The translations under genes were made by a program, and so were the position numbers. From contig CALFWR010000079.1 of the NCBI GenBank assembly GCA_937928555.1, positions 1-56,234 on the forward strand: 56,234 nucleotides of DNA, in the 5' to 3' direction. The stretch comes from an uncultured Pirellulaceae bacterium (lineage in GTDB: Bacteria; Planctomycetota; Planctomycetia; Pirellulales; Pirellulaceae). Positions 34,707-42,442 of this stretch are shown piece after piece; positions within the stretch are counted from its first letter, which is position 1, and each line of letters opens with the position of its first letter. The notes below the pieces were generated by a model. That model saw nothing but the letters and a program-made list of their open reading frames with translations, searched no databases and was not told the origin of the DNA.

Positions 34707-36208
34707 GCAGTATTCGCTATGACGTATCGTTGTTCATGCGACTGTTACGTGCGATCCCTGTTGTTGCTTTCTACTTTGCCTGCGCGATTGGCATCTTCAT
34801 GATGCTTCCCGAACGAGCGCGCGAGATTCCACTGGAATCCATCGCGGTTCTTGGAATCATCGGTATGTGGCGATACTTGTGGCTGATCACGCACTGTGTT
34901 CGCGCGGCGGTCTATGAATACGTTGTCTATCCCAAGATGCAGTTTCAGGCCAGCCAGTTGACAGATCAGGAAAAGTATCCCGAGCGGATGTTCTTTCTGA
35001 TACCTACCTGGAAAGAAAAACCCAAAGTCACCCATTCGATGTTCAATTCGGTGCTGAACGAATGTGCGACGATTCCCAGCAATGTCACCATTTTCGTCAA
35101 TGCCGGTGGGGATGATGAGGATGAGATCTTTCGCGAAGTCCACGCCGCGCATCCTGCGACTGAGAAGGTGGAGCTGTTGTTCGTCAGGCAACAGGGGGGC
35201 AAGCGTCAGGGAATGGCTGATTGTCTGTTTGCTTTGTCCCAGCGGGAGATTGGGAAATCCGATGTGGTTGCGTTGATGGATGGCGATACAGTCCTAGGCC
35301 AAGGGATCCTGGAAAAGTGCCTTCCGTTATTTGGGTTGTATCCCAAAGTCGATGCCATTACGACCGACAATATTTCGGTCACCGAAGGCCATTGGCTGTA
35401 CCGAAAGTGGTACACGCTTCGCTTTTCGATGCGGCATCGCTACATGAAGTCGCTTAGCCTGTCACGGCAGTTGCAGGTTTTGACCGGGCGATTTTCGCTG
35501 TTTCGTGCGGTTGAATGTGTCAAACCGGAATTCATTTCGTCGCTGGAAAACGATCGTATCAAACACTGGCTGCACGGTGAGATCAAGTTTGTTACCGGTG
35601 ACGACAAAAGTACCTGGTACACGCTGCTGAAAAAGGGCAGCGAAATGCTGTACGTTCCCGATGCGATCATCTACTGCATGGAAGACTCCGGCCCGACGCC
35701 ACTGAAAATGAGCATTCAGAAAATGCATCGTTGGTTCGGCAATATGCTCCGCAACAACGGTCGCGCGATTACCCTTGGGCTCGGAACGCAGCGGCCATTT
35801 GTGTGGTGGTGTCACGTGGATCAGCGGCTGTCAATGTTTACCAGCTTGTTGGGGCCGTTTTCGGCTTTGTGGGCGTGTATCTGGTTAAGCCCCTACTATC
35901 TTCTGATTTACGCGATTCTTGTTTTGGTTGTCAGGACTCTTTACATCCTGATTCTGTCCTTCGAAGGCCATCGTCTGTCTCTGGTCGACATTCCGATGCT
36001 GCTTTATACGCAATGGATCGGAAGCATCGTCAAGATCTACACGATGTTTCATCTTCATAAACAGAAATGGAACTCACATCGCACCGACATGAAGGATGGA
36101 GAAAACGGTGAATCGATTTTCGACTACATGATCCCAAAGCTGGAAATGCTCCTTTGCTATGCGGCCCTGTTGACGTTTGTGATCAGCGTCGTGGGTAGCA
36201 AGAGTTGA
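34703..36208 (+). CDS. Alg8-like membrane glycosyltransferase (GT2)
   Basis: This 501-residue processive GT2 enzyme has two N-terminal helices, then a cytoplasmic GT-A domain: FFLIPTWKEKPKVTHSMFNS, VNAGGDDEDEIF, VALMDGDTVLGQG (the DxD-type site), QLQVLTGRFSLFRA, FVTGDDKSTWY (the TGDD motif), and MHRWFGNMLRNNGRAI. LTGR-S-FRA and GNMLRNNGRA are especially like Alg8, the mannuronan synthase of Pseudomonas. Three or four C-terminal helices follow. The overlap (ATGA) with the Alg44-like gene implies coupled translation. The product would be a uronate or similar polymer pushed across the membrane; the actual sugar is not known. Confidence 0.9.
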   Translation: MSSIRYDVSLFMRLLRAIPVVAFYFACAIGIFMMLPERAREIPLESIAVLGIIGMWRYLWLITHCVRAAVYEYVVYPKMQFQASQLTDQEKYPERMFFLIPTWKEKPKVTHSMFNSVLNECATIPSNVTIFVNAGGDDEDEIFREVHAAHPATEKVELLFVRQQGGKRQGMADCLFALSQREIGKSDVVALMDGDTVLGQGILEKCLPLFGLYPKVDAITTDNISVTEGHWLYRKWYTLRFSMRHRYMKSLSLSRQLQVLTGRFSLFRAVECVKPEFISSLENDRIKHWLHGEIKFVTGDDKSTWYTLLKKGSEMLYVPDAIIYCMEDSGPTPLKMSIQKMHRWFGNMLRNNGRAITLGLGTQRPFVWWCHVDQRLSMFTSLLGPFSALWACIWLSPYYLLIYAILVLVVRTLYILILSFEGHRLSLVDIPMLLYTQWIGSIVKIYTMFHLHKQKWNSHRTDMKDGENGESIFDYMIPKLEMLLCYAALLTFVISVVGSKS

Positions 36209-36230
36209 TTCAGCAATGAAGCGACCGCGC

Positions 36231-37169
36231 TCAGGAAGTGGTCGTTTTCGGAACCAGCAATTTTACCGCACCGGGGCAGACTTCAATCTCCAGTGGGAGC
36301 ATGCCGCCGGGGTCTCCGTCGAGTTCATAGGCGGTGGGCGTGTCACTGGTGATCGTGAGTTGGCGAAATTGACGAAACTGCGTGGCGTCAAGATTCCGGT
36401 GGCGACCGATGAAGGTGTTGAGCAGATACCAGATCCCGCGAAAGATCCCGCCGTCACGGTAAGTGCACAAATCAAGCAGGCCATCGCCGATATCGGCTTG
36501 TGGGGTGAACTCAAGCCCGATCGCGTATTTGGGAATGTTGAACACGAACGACCAACGGGCTTCGTCAGGAAGCTCTTTTCCGTCAGCGACGATTCTGAGG
36601 CCCGGAAAAGTGTAACGCCGCATCGTGTGCAGGATCGGTCGAATCCACGTTAACCGGTTGATGTGACCGGTGCGGACTTCGTCCAATCGTTTGACAACCG
36701 CGGCGTCAAATCCACAGCTCGCAACAACAAGAAACAGTTTGCCATTGGCACGACCGGCATCGATTTCGATCGTCTGGCCATCGGTGATCAGGTTCGTACA
36801 AAATTCAACGTCGGCCTTGAGTCCAAGGTGTTTGCCCAGGAGGTTTTCGGTACCAAGCGGAAGAATCGCAAATGGTGTTTGGGACGGAAGTCGATTCGCC
36901 AACATGGCGATCGTGCCGTCGCCGCCAGCAGACACCACCGCACGGAGTCGATCATCAGAAAGCGCCTGTTCTGTTCGGGCTTGGACCTGTTCCAGATTCG
37001 TTAGCAGTTGGACTTCGAATCCGTCCTTCCGCAACCTGTTCGCAATTTGTTCGCAAAGTGCTCGCCGGTCGCTGGAACCGGAGTTCGGATTGAGGGAAAA
37101 GATGACGACCCGGGTTTCGCTGCCCTGTGTGTCCGCGGCGGTGGTTTCCTTTTGAGATTGGCTTTCCAT
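36231..37169 (-). CDS. Diacylglycerol/sphingosine kinase-family protein
   Basis: This 312-residue protein has the DAGK catalytic features: IFSLNPNSGSSDRR (the nucleotide-binding NP-SG), VVSAGGDGTIAMLANRL with GGDGT, FAILPLGTENLLGKHLGL and the late DGDPGGMLPLEIEV. It would phosphorylate a lipid such as diacylglycerol, or belong to the YegS/LCB5 group. The first 25 residues are polar and variable; ATG at 37169 was chosen over GTG at 37187. It is convergent with the Alg8-like gene, 22 bp apart, so a functional link is not implied by operon structure. Confidence 0.9.
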   Translation of the reverse strand: MESQSQKETTAADTQGSETRVVIFSLNPNSGSSDRRALCEQIANRLRKDGFEVQLLTNLEQVQARTEQALSDDRLRAVVSAGGDGTIAMLANRLPSQTPFAILPLGTENLLGKHLGLKADVEFCTNLITDGQTIEIDAGRANGKLFLVVASCGFDAAVVKRLDEVRTGHINRLTWIRPILHTMRRYTFPGLRIVADGKELPDEARWSFVFNIPKYAIGLEFTPQADIGDGLLDLCTYRDGGIFRGIWYLLNTFIGRHRNLDATQFRQFRQLTITSDTPTAYELDGDPGGMLPLEIEVCPGAVKLLVPKTTTS

Positions 37170-37372
37170 TGCCGTCACAGGGGTCACAGGGGATCGAAAG
37201 GTTGTCGATTAATGTTTGCTTTGCGCAGCGGTATCGCCGCCGTCGATGGTGCCGTGAACGAGCAACATCCTTGCTGGCATCGCCTCCGGGAAATCGCACC
37301 GATCTGTCAACGACAACTGAGGATACGAAGGCCTTGCGAGTATAGCCGTTGATCGATTGGAAGTCATATCCA

Positions 37373-37559
37373 CCCGGATTATTCACGAGGCGTGGGCGTC
37401 AGAATCAGCTCTGACAGTGATCCGCGTCTCTGATGCGATGAAACGATCGCTGTGGTTTTCATCTGTCGGATGATTCGCGATTCTTGTTGAAATTCAGCTT
37501 TTCCCTTGCTCCCGTTGGCCAGACGTAGAATCAACGCCCGTCGTCATGAATAATCCGGG
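37373..37559 (+). mobile_element. MITE subfamily A, complete copy with perfect target duplication
   Basis: This is a good type copy: left end CCCGGATTATTCACGA, right end ATGAATAATCCGGG, length 187 bp, interior GTGATCCGCGTCTCTGATGC and GATCGCTGTGGTTTTCATC. The flanks are ATCCA on both sides (37368-37372 and 37560-37564). Confidence 0.95.
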
Positions 37560-37872
37560 ATCCATATCCATTACGAAAAATGCGATGTTTCAGCCTGACT
37601 CAGTGATGTCGATGTCAATTGTGCTGATTCGCAACAGTAGTGTTTTGGCTGTTGGCGAGGTGCGGTCTTGCGGAGTTAAATACTGGGAAAAACGCGGCGA
37701 AGTTCTTTTTGCTGGTTTTGGTATGGCAGTTGCGAAACGAGTAAACCACCCGCGAATTCTGGTTCGTGTTCCTCGCACCATCCTTGCCCCTTGGTGTGGG
37801 AATGTCATTTGGTTTGACGCCAGAACTCGCGGGTTTTTTTTCGTGGTGGTTCTTCGTTTGTCGGTCTCTCAA

Positions 37873-37915
37873 CCCGGATTATTCACGAGGCGTGGGCGTC
37901 AGAATCAGTTGAGTC
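37873..37915 (+). mobile_element. MITE subfamily A, truncated left end
   Basis: It starts CCCGGATTATTCACGAGG and follows consensus to CAGAATCAGTTGAG, then is cut off. The segment with CAGCGAAATCGTAGT ends begins seven bases later. Between 37560 and 37872 no gene is recognised. Confidence 0.85.
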
Positions 37916-37921
37916 AAGTAT

Positions 37922-38173
37922 CAGCGAAATCGTAGTGGGATTCGGCCGGCCCGGTAACCCACAAACATGAAGCCCCCGGGCGAGGCCAACGGTTGGGCCT
38001 GTGATGGCTCTCGCTTCCGCGCGGCACATCGCGAGACGGGCTCGAGGCGATGGGTGTTTTCGCAGCGGACGGTTGTTTCGGCGGCAACTCCCGGTTGCGT
38101 CTAAATGCATAGACAGGTTGGCTGGCGATTGATCCAATTCCCAGAGTTATTGAATGCGACTATGATTTCGCTG
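37922..38173. mobile_element. Putative 252-bp GC-rich element with 15-bp inverted ends
   Basis: CAGCGAAATCGTAGT at 37922-37936 is matched by its inverse ACTATGATTTCGCTG at 38159-38173 (14 of 15 paired; the similarity extends inward with mismatches). The interior is markedly GC-rich and hairpin-rich compared with its flanks and has no convincing gene. It abuts the truncated MITE. It may be another non-autonomous element or a structured RNA; only one copy is in the window, so this is a proposal. Confidence 0.45.
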
Positions 38174-38317
38174 TGGATTGCCAGCTAAAGCGGTCGCTCG
38201 CTGTGAAACAGAGGCGACGGTCGTCACGATTGTCGTTCAGATCCCGATTTGGATTCAGGATTGTTCGCAGCGCAAGATTACGTTTGTATATTGATTGAGA
38301 ATTGAAAAGGTTGACCG

Positions 38318-39451
38318 GTGTCTGAAAATATTCTTGCCTTGAGGCTTAACGGAAGTCAGCCAATCAAGCCAGACGACTCTGACTTGACCCGGAACCTTGC
38401 TGTGGAAACGGTGACGTTACCGGATCCCGGTCCGGGCGAAGTTCTGGTCGAACCGCTTTTTGTTGGCGTTTGCGGATCGGACAACAGTGCCAGTTTGGGC
38501 AAGCCAAACTTTACGTGGGTAGAAAGGCCCCGAACGATCGGCCATGAGTGTAGCGGCCGGATTGTTGCTTTTGGGCCTGACACTGAAAACTCCGACGATC
38601 ATGACTTGAAGATTGGTGACGAAGTTTGCATCATCCCGATGCGCGGTTGTGGTCACCCGAAGTGTCGGGGCTGCCGGCGGGGTCGTCCGAACTATTGCAG
38701 GAAGAAAAAGATTTTTGGATTTCATCGTGATGGTGCGATGGCCCAGAAAATGGTCGTCAACGTCGAACGGTGCATGCACCTCAAGGAAGGATTGTCTGCG
38801 ATGCAGGGCGCGGTTGTTGAACCGCTTTCGGTCGCTGTGCAAGGCGTTTATCGAAAGTGCAACATTCAGCCGGGCATGGACGTGGTGGTGTCGGGGTGCG
38901 GGATCATTGGTTTGATGGCTGCGGAACTGGCCCGGGCGGCGGGTGCCCGGGTGGCGGTGACGGGGCTTGAGCGCGACAGGAATGTGCGACTGAAGCTGGC
39001 TCAGCAGCGCGGCTTTACGCCGATCGTTATCTCTGCTGACCAGCCGCTTCACGAGCAGCTGAACAAGGGAGTCGAAGCGATCGACGGGACGCGGTTTGGC
39101 GACGATTACGAGAACGGAACCGTTGATGTATTGATCGAATGCTCTGGTGCTCCGCCGGCATTGGGCAGCGCGGGTTTGTCGGTTCAACTCGAAGGCACCG
39201 TTTGTGTGATCGCGACGTTTGGCAGCGAAGTTACTTTTCATGCGACTCCGTTTGTTCGATCAGGACAGGTGATGACCGGTGTGATGGGTTCCAACGGTGA
39301 AGACTTTGAAAATGCGCAAACGCTACTGCAGCGAGGCGTTTTCCCTGTCGAAGAGTATTCCACCGAGTACTCTTTCGACAAAGCCATGGACGCGATGAGC
39401 GAATCCATATCGGCGCAAACGACCAAGGCACTGTTGAAAGTGAATGCCTGA
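38318..39451 (+). CDS. Zinc-dependent alcohol dehydrogenase (MDR family)
   Basis: This 377-residue enzyme has the catalytic-zinc region VGVCGSD and IGHECSGRI, a structural-zinc-like cluster CGHPKCRGCRRGRPNYC, and a Rossmann domain with VVVSGCGIIGLMAAELARAAGA. It resembles threonine/sorbitol-type dehydrogenases and glucose dehydrogenases. The start is GTG. A sugar-nucleotide-like epimerase begins 72 bp downstream, suggesting a two-gene unit that oxidises and rearranges a sugar or sugar derivative. The substrate is not visible. Confidence 0.9.
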   Translation: MSENILALRLNGSQPIKPDDSDLTRNLAVETVTLPDPGPGEVLVEPLFVGVCGSDNSASLGKPNFTWVERPRTIGHECSGRIVAFGPDTENSDDHDLKIGDEVCIIPMRGCGHPKCRGCRRGRPNYCRKKKIFGFHRDGAMAQKMVVNVERCMHLKEGLSAMQGAVVEPLSVAVQGVYRKCNIQPGMDVVVSGCGIIGLMAAELARAAGARVAVTGLERDRNVRLKLAQQRGFTPIVISADQPLHEQLNKGVEAIDGTRFGDDYENGTVDVLIECSGAPPALGSAGLSVQLEGTVCVIATFGSEVTFHATPFVRSGQVMTGVMGSNGEDFENAQTLLQRGVFPVEEYSTEYSFDKAMDAMSESISAQTTKALLKVNA

Positions 39452-39523
39452 TTCAGCGTCGCGGTCGCGTAAATATGACGGCGCGGAGACTTTTAATTCC
39501 CGGATTGGACTCAAAGAATTCAA

Positions 39524-40549
39524 ATGGCAAAGATTTTCATCACCGGCGGAACAGGTTGCATCGGTGCCGCCGCAGTCAACACTCTGCTTTCGGCTTACTC
39601 GGACGATGTCGAATCGATTGCGATCGCATCGCGAACGGGCGATCGGTCTCTGCTGGGGATCTGGCTGTCAGAGGATTTGGATGCTCTGGTTGATTCGGGG
39701 CGTATCCAATTTGTTTCGGTCGACATCGGTGACAACGAAGCGTTGTCGAGTTGTCTGCAGCAGTACGGCCCAACGCATATTATCCATTTGGGGGCTTTGC
39801 AGTCGCCGGCCTGTGATTCGGATCCGATCATGGGTGTGGATATCAACACATCCGGGACCGTCAATCTGTTTCGCGCCGCCGAAACGATCAGCCCAAAACT
39901 GGAGCGGTTTGTTTTCGCCAGTTCGGGAGCGGTCTACGGAAAGCGGGCGTTTTATCCTCAGGACATCATTTCCGAAAATGTTGTGTTGGCTCCGCCGAAC
40001 TACTACGGCGTCTGGAAAGTGGCGGGAGAGCATCTGGCGGCGCTGTTTCATGAGCGCAGCGGTATCGCGACGGTGTCGCTGCGTTTGAATACGACGTTCG
40101 GTCCCGGACGCGATCGGGGAAAGACTTCGGCGCCGACGGTGGCTCTCAAGTCGATCGCTTTGGGGAACGAGAAACAGGAAGCCGTTTCGTTTCGGATGCC
40201 GTATCAGGGACGGGAAAATTATCACTACGTCGAGGACGTGGGTGCTCATTTTGCGGGTGTCTGCATGATGGCATTTGAGGGCTGCGAGCCGTTCAATATC
40301 AAAGGGAAAACGATCGAGGTCAGCGAGTTTCTTGCGGTCGCGGCGAAGGTCGCGAATGATATGGGACTCAGCCACGTGGATCTTGGAATCGAGCAGGGCG
40401 CGGCTCCCAATCTGTTCATTTGCGATCTGGATCACGCCAAAGTCAATCAGGCGTTTCCCGGTTTGCCGCGAACTGAAATCGAAGACGGGATTCGCAAGTC
40501 GTTGGAGATGTTCTGTCGGCAAGCCAGGGCGGGAACGTTGAAGATATAA
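39524..40549 (+). CDS. NAD-dependent epimerase/dehydratase (extended SDR)
   Basis: This 341-residue protein begins KIFITGGTGCIGAAAVN (the GxxGxxG nucleotide site) and has HLGALQSPACDSDP, the catalytic Ser in VFASSGAVYGKRAFY and YYGVWKVAGE, the Y-x3-K pair. These are the motifs of extended SDRs acting on nucleotide sugars or related polyols. LRLNTTFGPGRDRGKTSAPT fits that group. It probably forms a unit with the upstream alcohol dehydrogenase. The exact reaction cannot be chosen. Confidence 0.9.
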   Translation: MAKIFITGGTGCIGAAAVNTLLSAYSDDVESIAIASRTGDRSLLGIWLSEDLDALVDSGRIQFVSVDIGDNEALSSCLQQYGPTHIIHLGALQSPACDSDPIMGVDINTSGTVNLFRAAETISPKLERFVFASSGAVYGKRAFYPQDIISENVVLAPPNYYGVWKVAGEHLAALFHERSGIATVSLRLNTTFGPGRDRGKTSAPTVALKSIALGNEKQEAVSFRMPYQGRENYHYVEDVGAHFAGVCMMAFEGCEPFNIKGKTIEVSEFLAVAAKVANDMGLSHVDLGIEQGAAPNLFICDLDHAKVNQAFPGLPRTEIEDGIRKSLEMFCRQARAGTLKI

Positions 40550-40582
40550 TCCGGGATAATTTGACAATCGCAGGTTGTTTCA

Positions 40583-41047
40583 ATGAAAGCCGCATCGATC
40601 GCTGAACTGAAGAAGGAGCTTCTTCGCCTGGACCACAGCGATTTGCTCGATGCCTGCCTGAGGTTGGCGCGGTTCAAGAAAGACAACAAGGAACTGTTGA
40701 CGTACCTGCTGTTTCTGGCTCACGACGAACAGGGGTTCGTGAATTCATTGTGCAAGGAAATTGACGAGCAGTTTGCCTTGACGCCCAACGCGCACAAGAA
40801 AACCGTACGCAAGGTTATCCGGTGGATGAACAAGTGCCTGAGGTTCACCAAAGTCAAAGATTCTGAAGTGCAAGTGCGGCTTCATTTTTGCGAGGTGCTT
40901 CGTTCAAGCGATACTGCTATCGAATCGTCCAAAGTGATGACCAATATGTACACCGGGCAACTCAAGAAGATCCGAACGGTGGTTGAGAAGTTGCACGAGG
41001 ACGTGCAGCGGGAGGTTGAACGCGAAGTTCAAAAATTGGAGTTGTGA
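40583..41047 (+). CDS. Small helical protein, unknown function
   Basis: This 154-residue, highly charged, almost all-helical protein starts MKAASIAELKKELLRLDHSD and contains KKTVRKVIRWMNKCLRFTKV. No membrane helix or enzyme motif is visible. I recall similar-sized conserved hypotheticals in planctomycetes and Bacteroidetes but no function. It follows the epimerase by 33 bp in the same direction and may be co-transcribed. Confidence 0.8.
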   Translation: MKAASIAELKKELLRLDHSDLLDACLRLARFKKDNKELLTYLLFLAHDEQGFVNSLCKEIDEQFALTPNAHKKTVRKVIRWMNKCLRFTKVKDSEVQVRLHFCEVLRSSDTAIESSKVMTNMYTGQLKKIRTVVEKLHEDVQREVEREVQKLEL

Positions 41048-41109
41048 GTTGGTGGCGTTGCCGGAGTGGCGGACGGATTTGCGAATACAAGCCGTAATCC
41101 GGGGTAATG

Positions 41110-41186
41110 GGATTCGCCAGAATTCCTGCTGGGATACAAAAGAAATTCTGGCGAATCCGACTACGTTCATTGTCGATGGCAATGGT
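41110..41186 (-). repeat. Family C dispersed repeat, copy 3, with perfect 15-bp arms
   Basis: GGATTCGCCAGAATT at 41110-41124 and its exact inverse AATTCTGGCGAATCC at 41144-41158 flank a 19-base loop. On the minus strand it continues like copies 1 and 2 (CCATTGCCATCGACAATGAA at its 5' side). It lies between convergent genes, where it could serve as a bidirectional end structure. Confidence 0.85.
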
Positions 41187-41231
41187 CTACGTGATGTTCA
41201 TTTCATCCATGGCTCGCGGCTTTGCGGCAGG

Positions 41232-42275
41232 TCAATTGATAACGAATACGGCTTTGCGGCAATTGTCTTTGCGGTTGGCGAACACGTCGTAGGCGCGTGT
41301 CGCGTCGGCGAGGGGGAACTGATGGGTGATGAATGGTTCCAGCGAAAACTCCCCGGCAGCAACTCGGGGGGTGAGCAAATCCATGTAGTGCCGGGCCGGG
41401 CAGCGACCGGTGCGATAGGTAAGATTCTTGTCGTAGGCATCGACAGGGCTGAATTGGAAATTCGGCGTGCAGTGGCAGCCGATGACCGACATGGTTCCGC
41501 CTGGGCGTATCGCCTGAAACGCGAGTTGTTGCGCATCGGGAAGACCGACCAGTTCCATCACGCAGTCCGCACCACGACCCAAAGTCATCGCGTGGACTTC
41601 ATCGAGTGCCTTGTCCGGGGCGACGCCTCTTGCACCAAGTTCTGCGGCCTGTTGACGGCGCGATTCGACCGGGTCGACCGCTATGATCTGTTCAGCTCCC
41701 ATCGATCTGGCGGCAAGGATACAAAGCTGTCCGACGGTGCCGCATCCGATCACAACGTGGGACTTGCCGACTCCCGCATCGGCCATTTCAGCGCAGTAGA
41801 AACCGGTCGAGAAATTGTCGCCCAGCAGGAGGGCGGCTTCATCGGAGACGCTTTCGGGAAGCTTCATCAGGGTTGCATCAGCAAGCGGGACGCGAACGAA
41901 CTCGGACTGGCAACCTTCGAGGCCATTCCCGTTGGAAACCCAGCCAAACAGTTGGCCGACCTCACAACGGGACGGCAGACCTGTCCGGCAAAAGTGGCAA
42001 TCGCCGCAGTTGGTCGAAAACGGAGCACAGACTCGGTCTCCGATCTGGAAACCAGCGACGTCGTCGCCGATGGCGACAATGGTGCCTACCAGTTCGTGCC
42101 CCATCACCGTGCCGCAGTCCAGCCCAAGCTCGCGTCCGAAGAAAGGGTGAAGGTCGCTACCGCAAAGTCCTGCCATCGAGACTTTCACGATCGCGTCGCG
42201 GGATGATTGCAGATCCGGATCACCGGTTTCACTGGCGGTGACTTGGTTGACGTTGGCGAATATTGCTGCCTGCAT
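41232..42275 (-). CDS. Zinc-dependent alcohol dehydrogenase (MDR family), second paralogue
   Basis: This 347-residue protein has MAGLCGSDLHPF, GTVMGHELVGTIV with the zinc ligand His-Glu, the structural-zinc cluster CGDCHFCRTGLPSRC, and a nucleotide site VVIGCGTVGQLCILAARSMG. It is an NAD(P)-dependent alcohol or polyol dehydrogenase. It is clearly different from the one at 38.3 kb in length and cluster layout. The gene lies alone between a repeat and the next terminator. Confidence 0.9.
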   Translation of the reverse strand: MQAAIFANVNQVTASETGDPDLQSSRDAIVKVSMAGLCGSDLHPFFGRELGLDCGTVMGHELVGTIVAIGDDVAGFQIGDRVCAPFSTNCGDCHFCRTGLPSRCEVGQLFGWVSNGNGLEGCQSEFVRVPLADATLMKLPESVSDEAALLLGDNFSTGFYCAEMADAGVGKSHVVIGCGTVGQLCILAARSMGAEQIIAVDPVESRRQQAAELGARGVAPDKALDEVHAMTLGRGADCVMELVGLPDAQQLAFQAIRPGGTMSVIGCHCTPNFQFSPVDAYDKNLTYRTGRCPARHYMDLLTPRVAAGEFSLEPFITHQFPLADATRAYDVFANRKDNCRKAVFVIN

Positions 42276-42293
42276 GTGCTTTCAGTCTTTCAA

Positions 42294-42323
42294 TAAAAAA
42301 AAGCCAGCTCAATCGAGCTGGCT
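42294..42323 (-). terminator. Terminator of the second DUF1559 gene
   Basis: On the minus strand AGCCAGCTC/GAGCTGGCT form a perfect 9-bp stem with a 4-base loop, followed by a run of eight T residues (A-run at 42294-42301 on the plus strand). It lies about 120 bp after the stop codon of the DUF1559 gene and just before the alcohol dehydrogenase gene on the same strand. Confidence 0.93.
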
Positions 42324-42442
42324 GTGGAGATTCAATGCGTCGTTCTCAGTTACGTCGCTCGATCTTCGAGTCAAGTCTCACGCCTCTGAGAGTCGTGGTG
42401 CTTGAGAACTTAATCCTAAACTCATCGCAACCGGGGCACTAC

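Noticed and set aside
37546..37935. ORF starting in a MITE end (MNNPGS...)
   Set aside because: Each MITE end carries an outward GTG or ATG followed by AAT AAT CCG GG, so many unrelated ORFs begin with MNNPG or MNNSG. This one has no domain and crosses a second MITE.
40540..40560. ATAATCCGGG at the end of the epimerase gene as another MITE end
   Set aside because: Only ten bases match, the TAA is the gene's stop codon, and the inner consensus (CGCCCGTCGTCGTGA) is absent; a chance match is likely.
41090..41108. GTAATCCGGGG near the family C repeat as a MITE end
   Set aside because: The match is too short and lacks the TTCACGA part of the terminal repeat.
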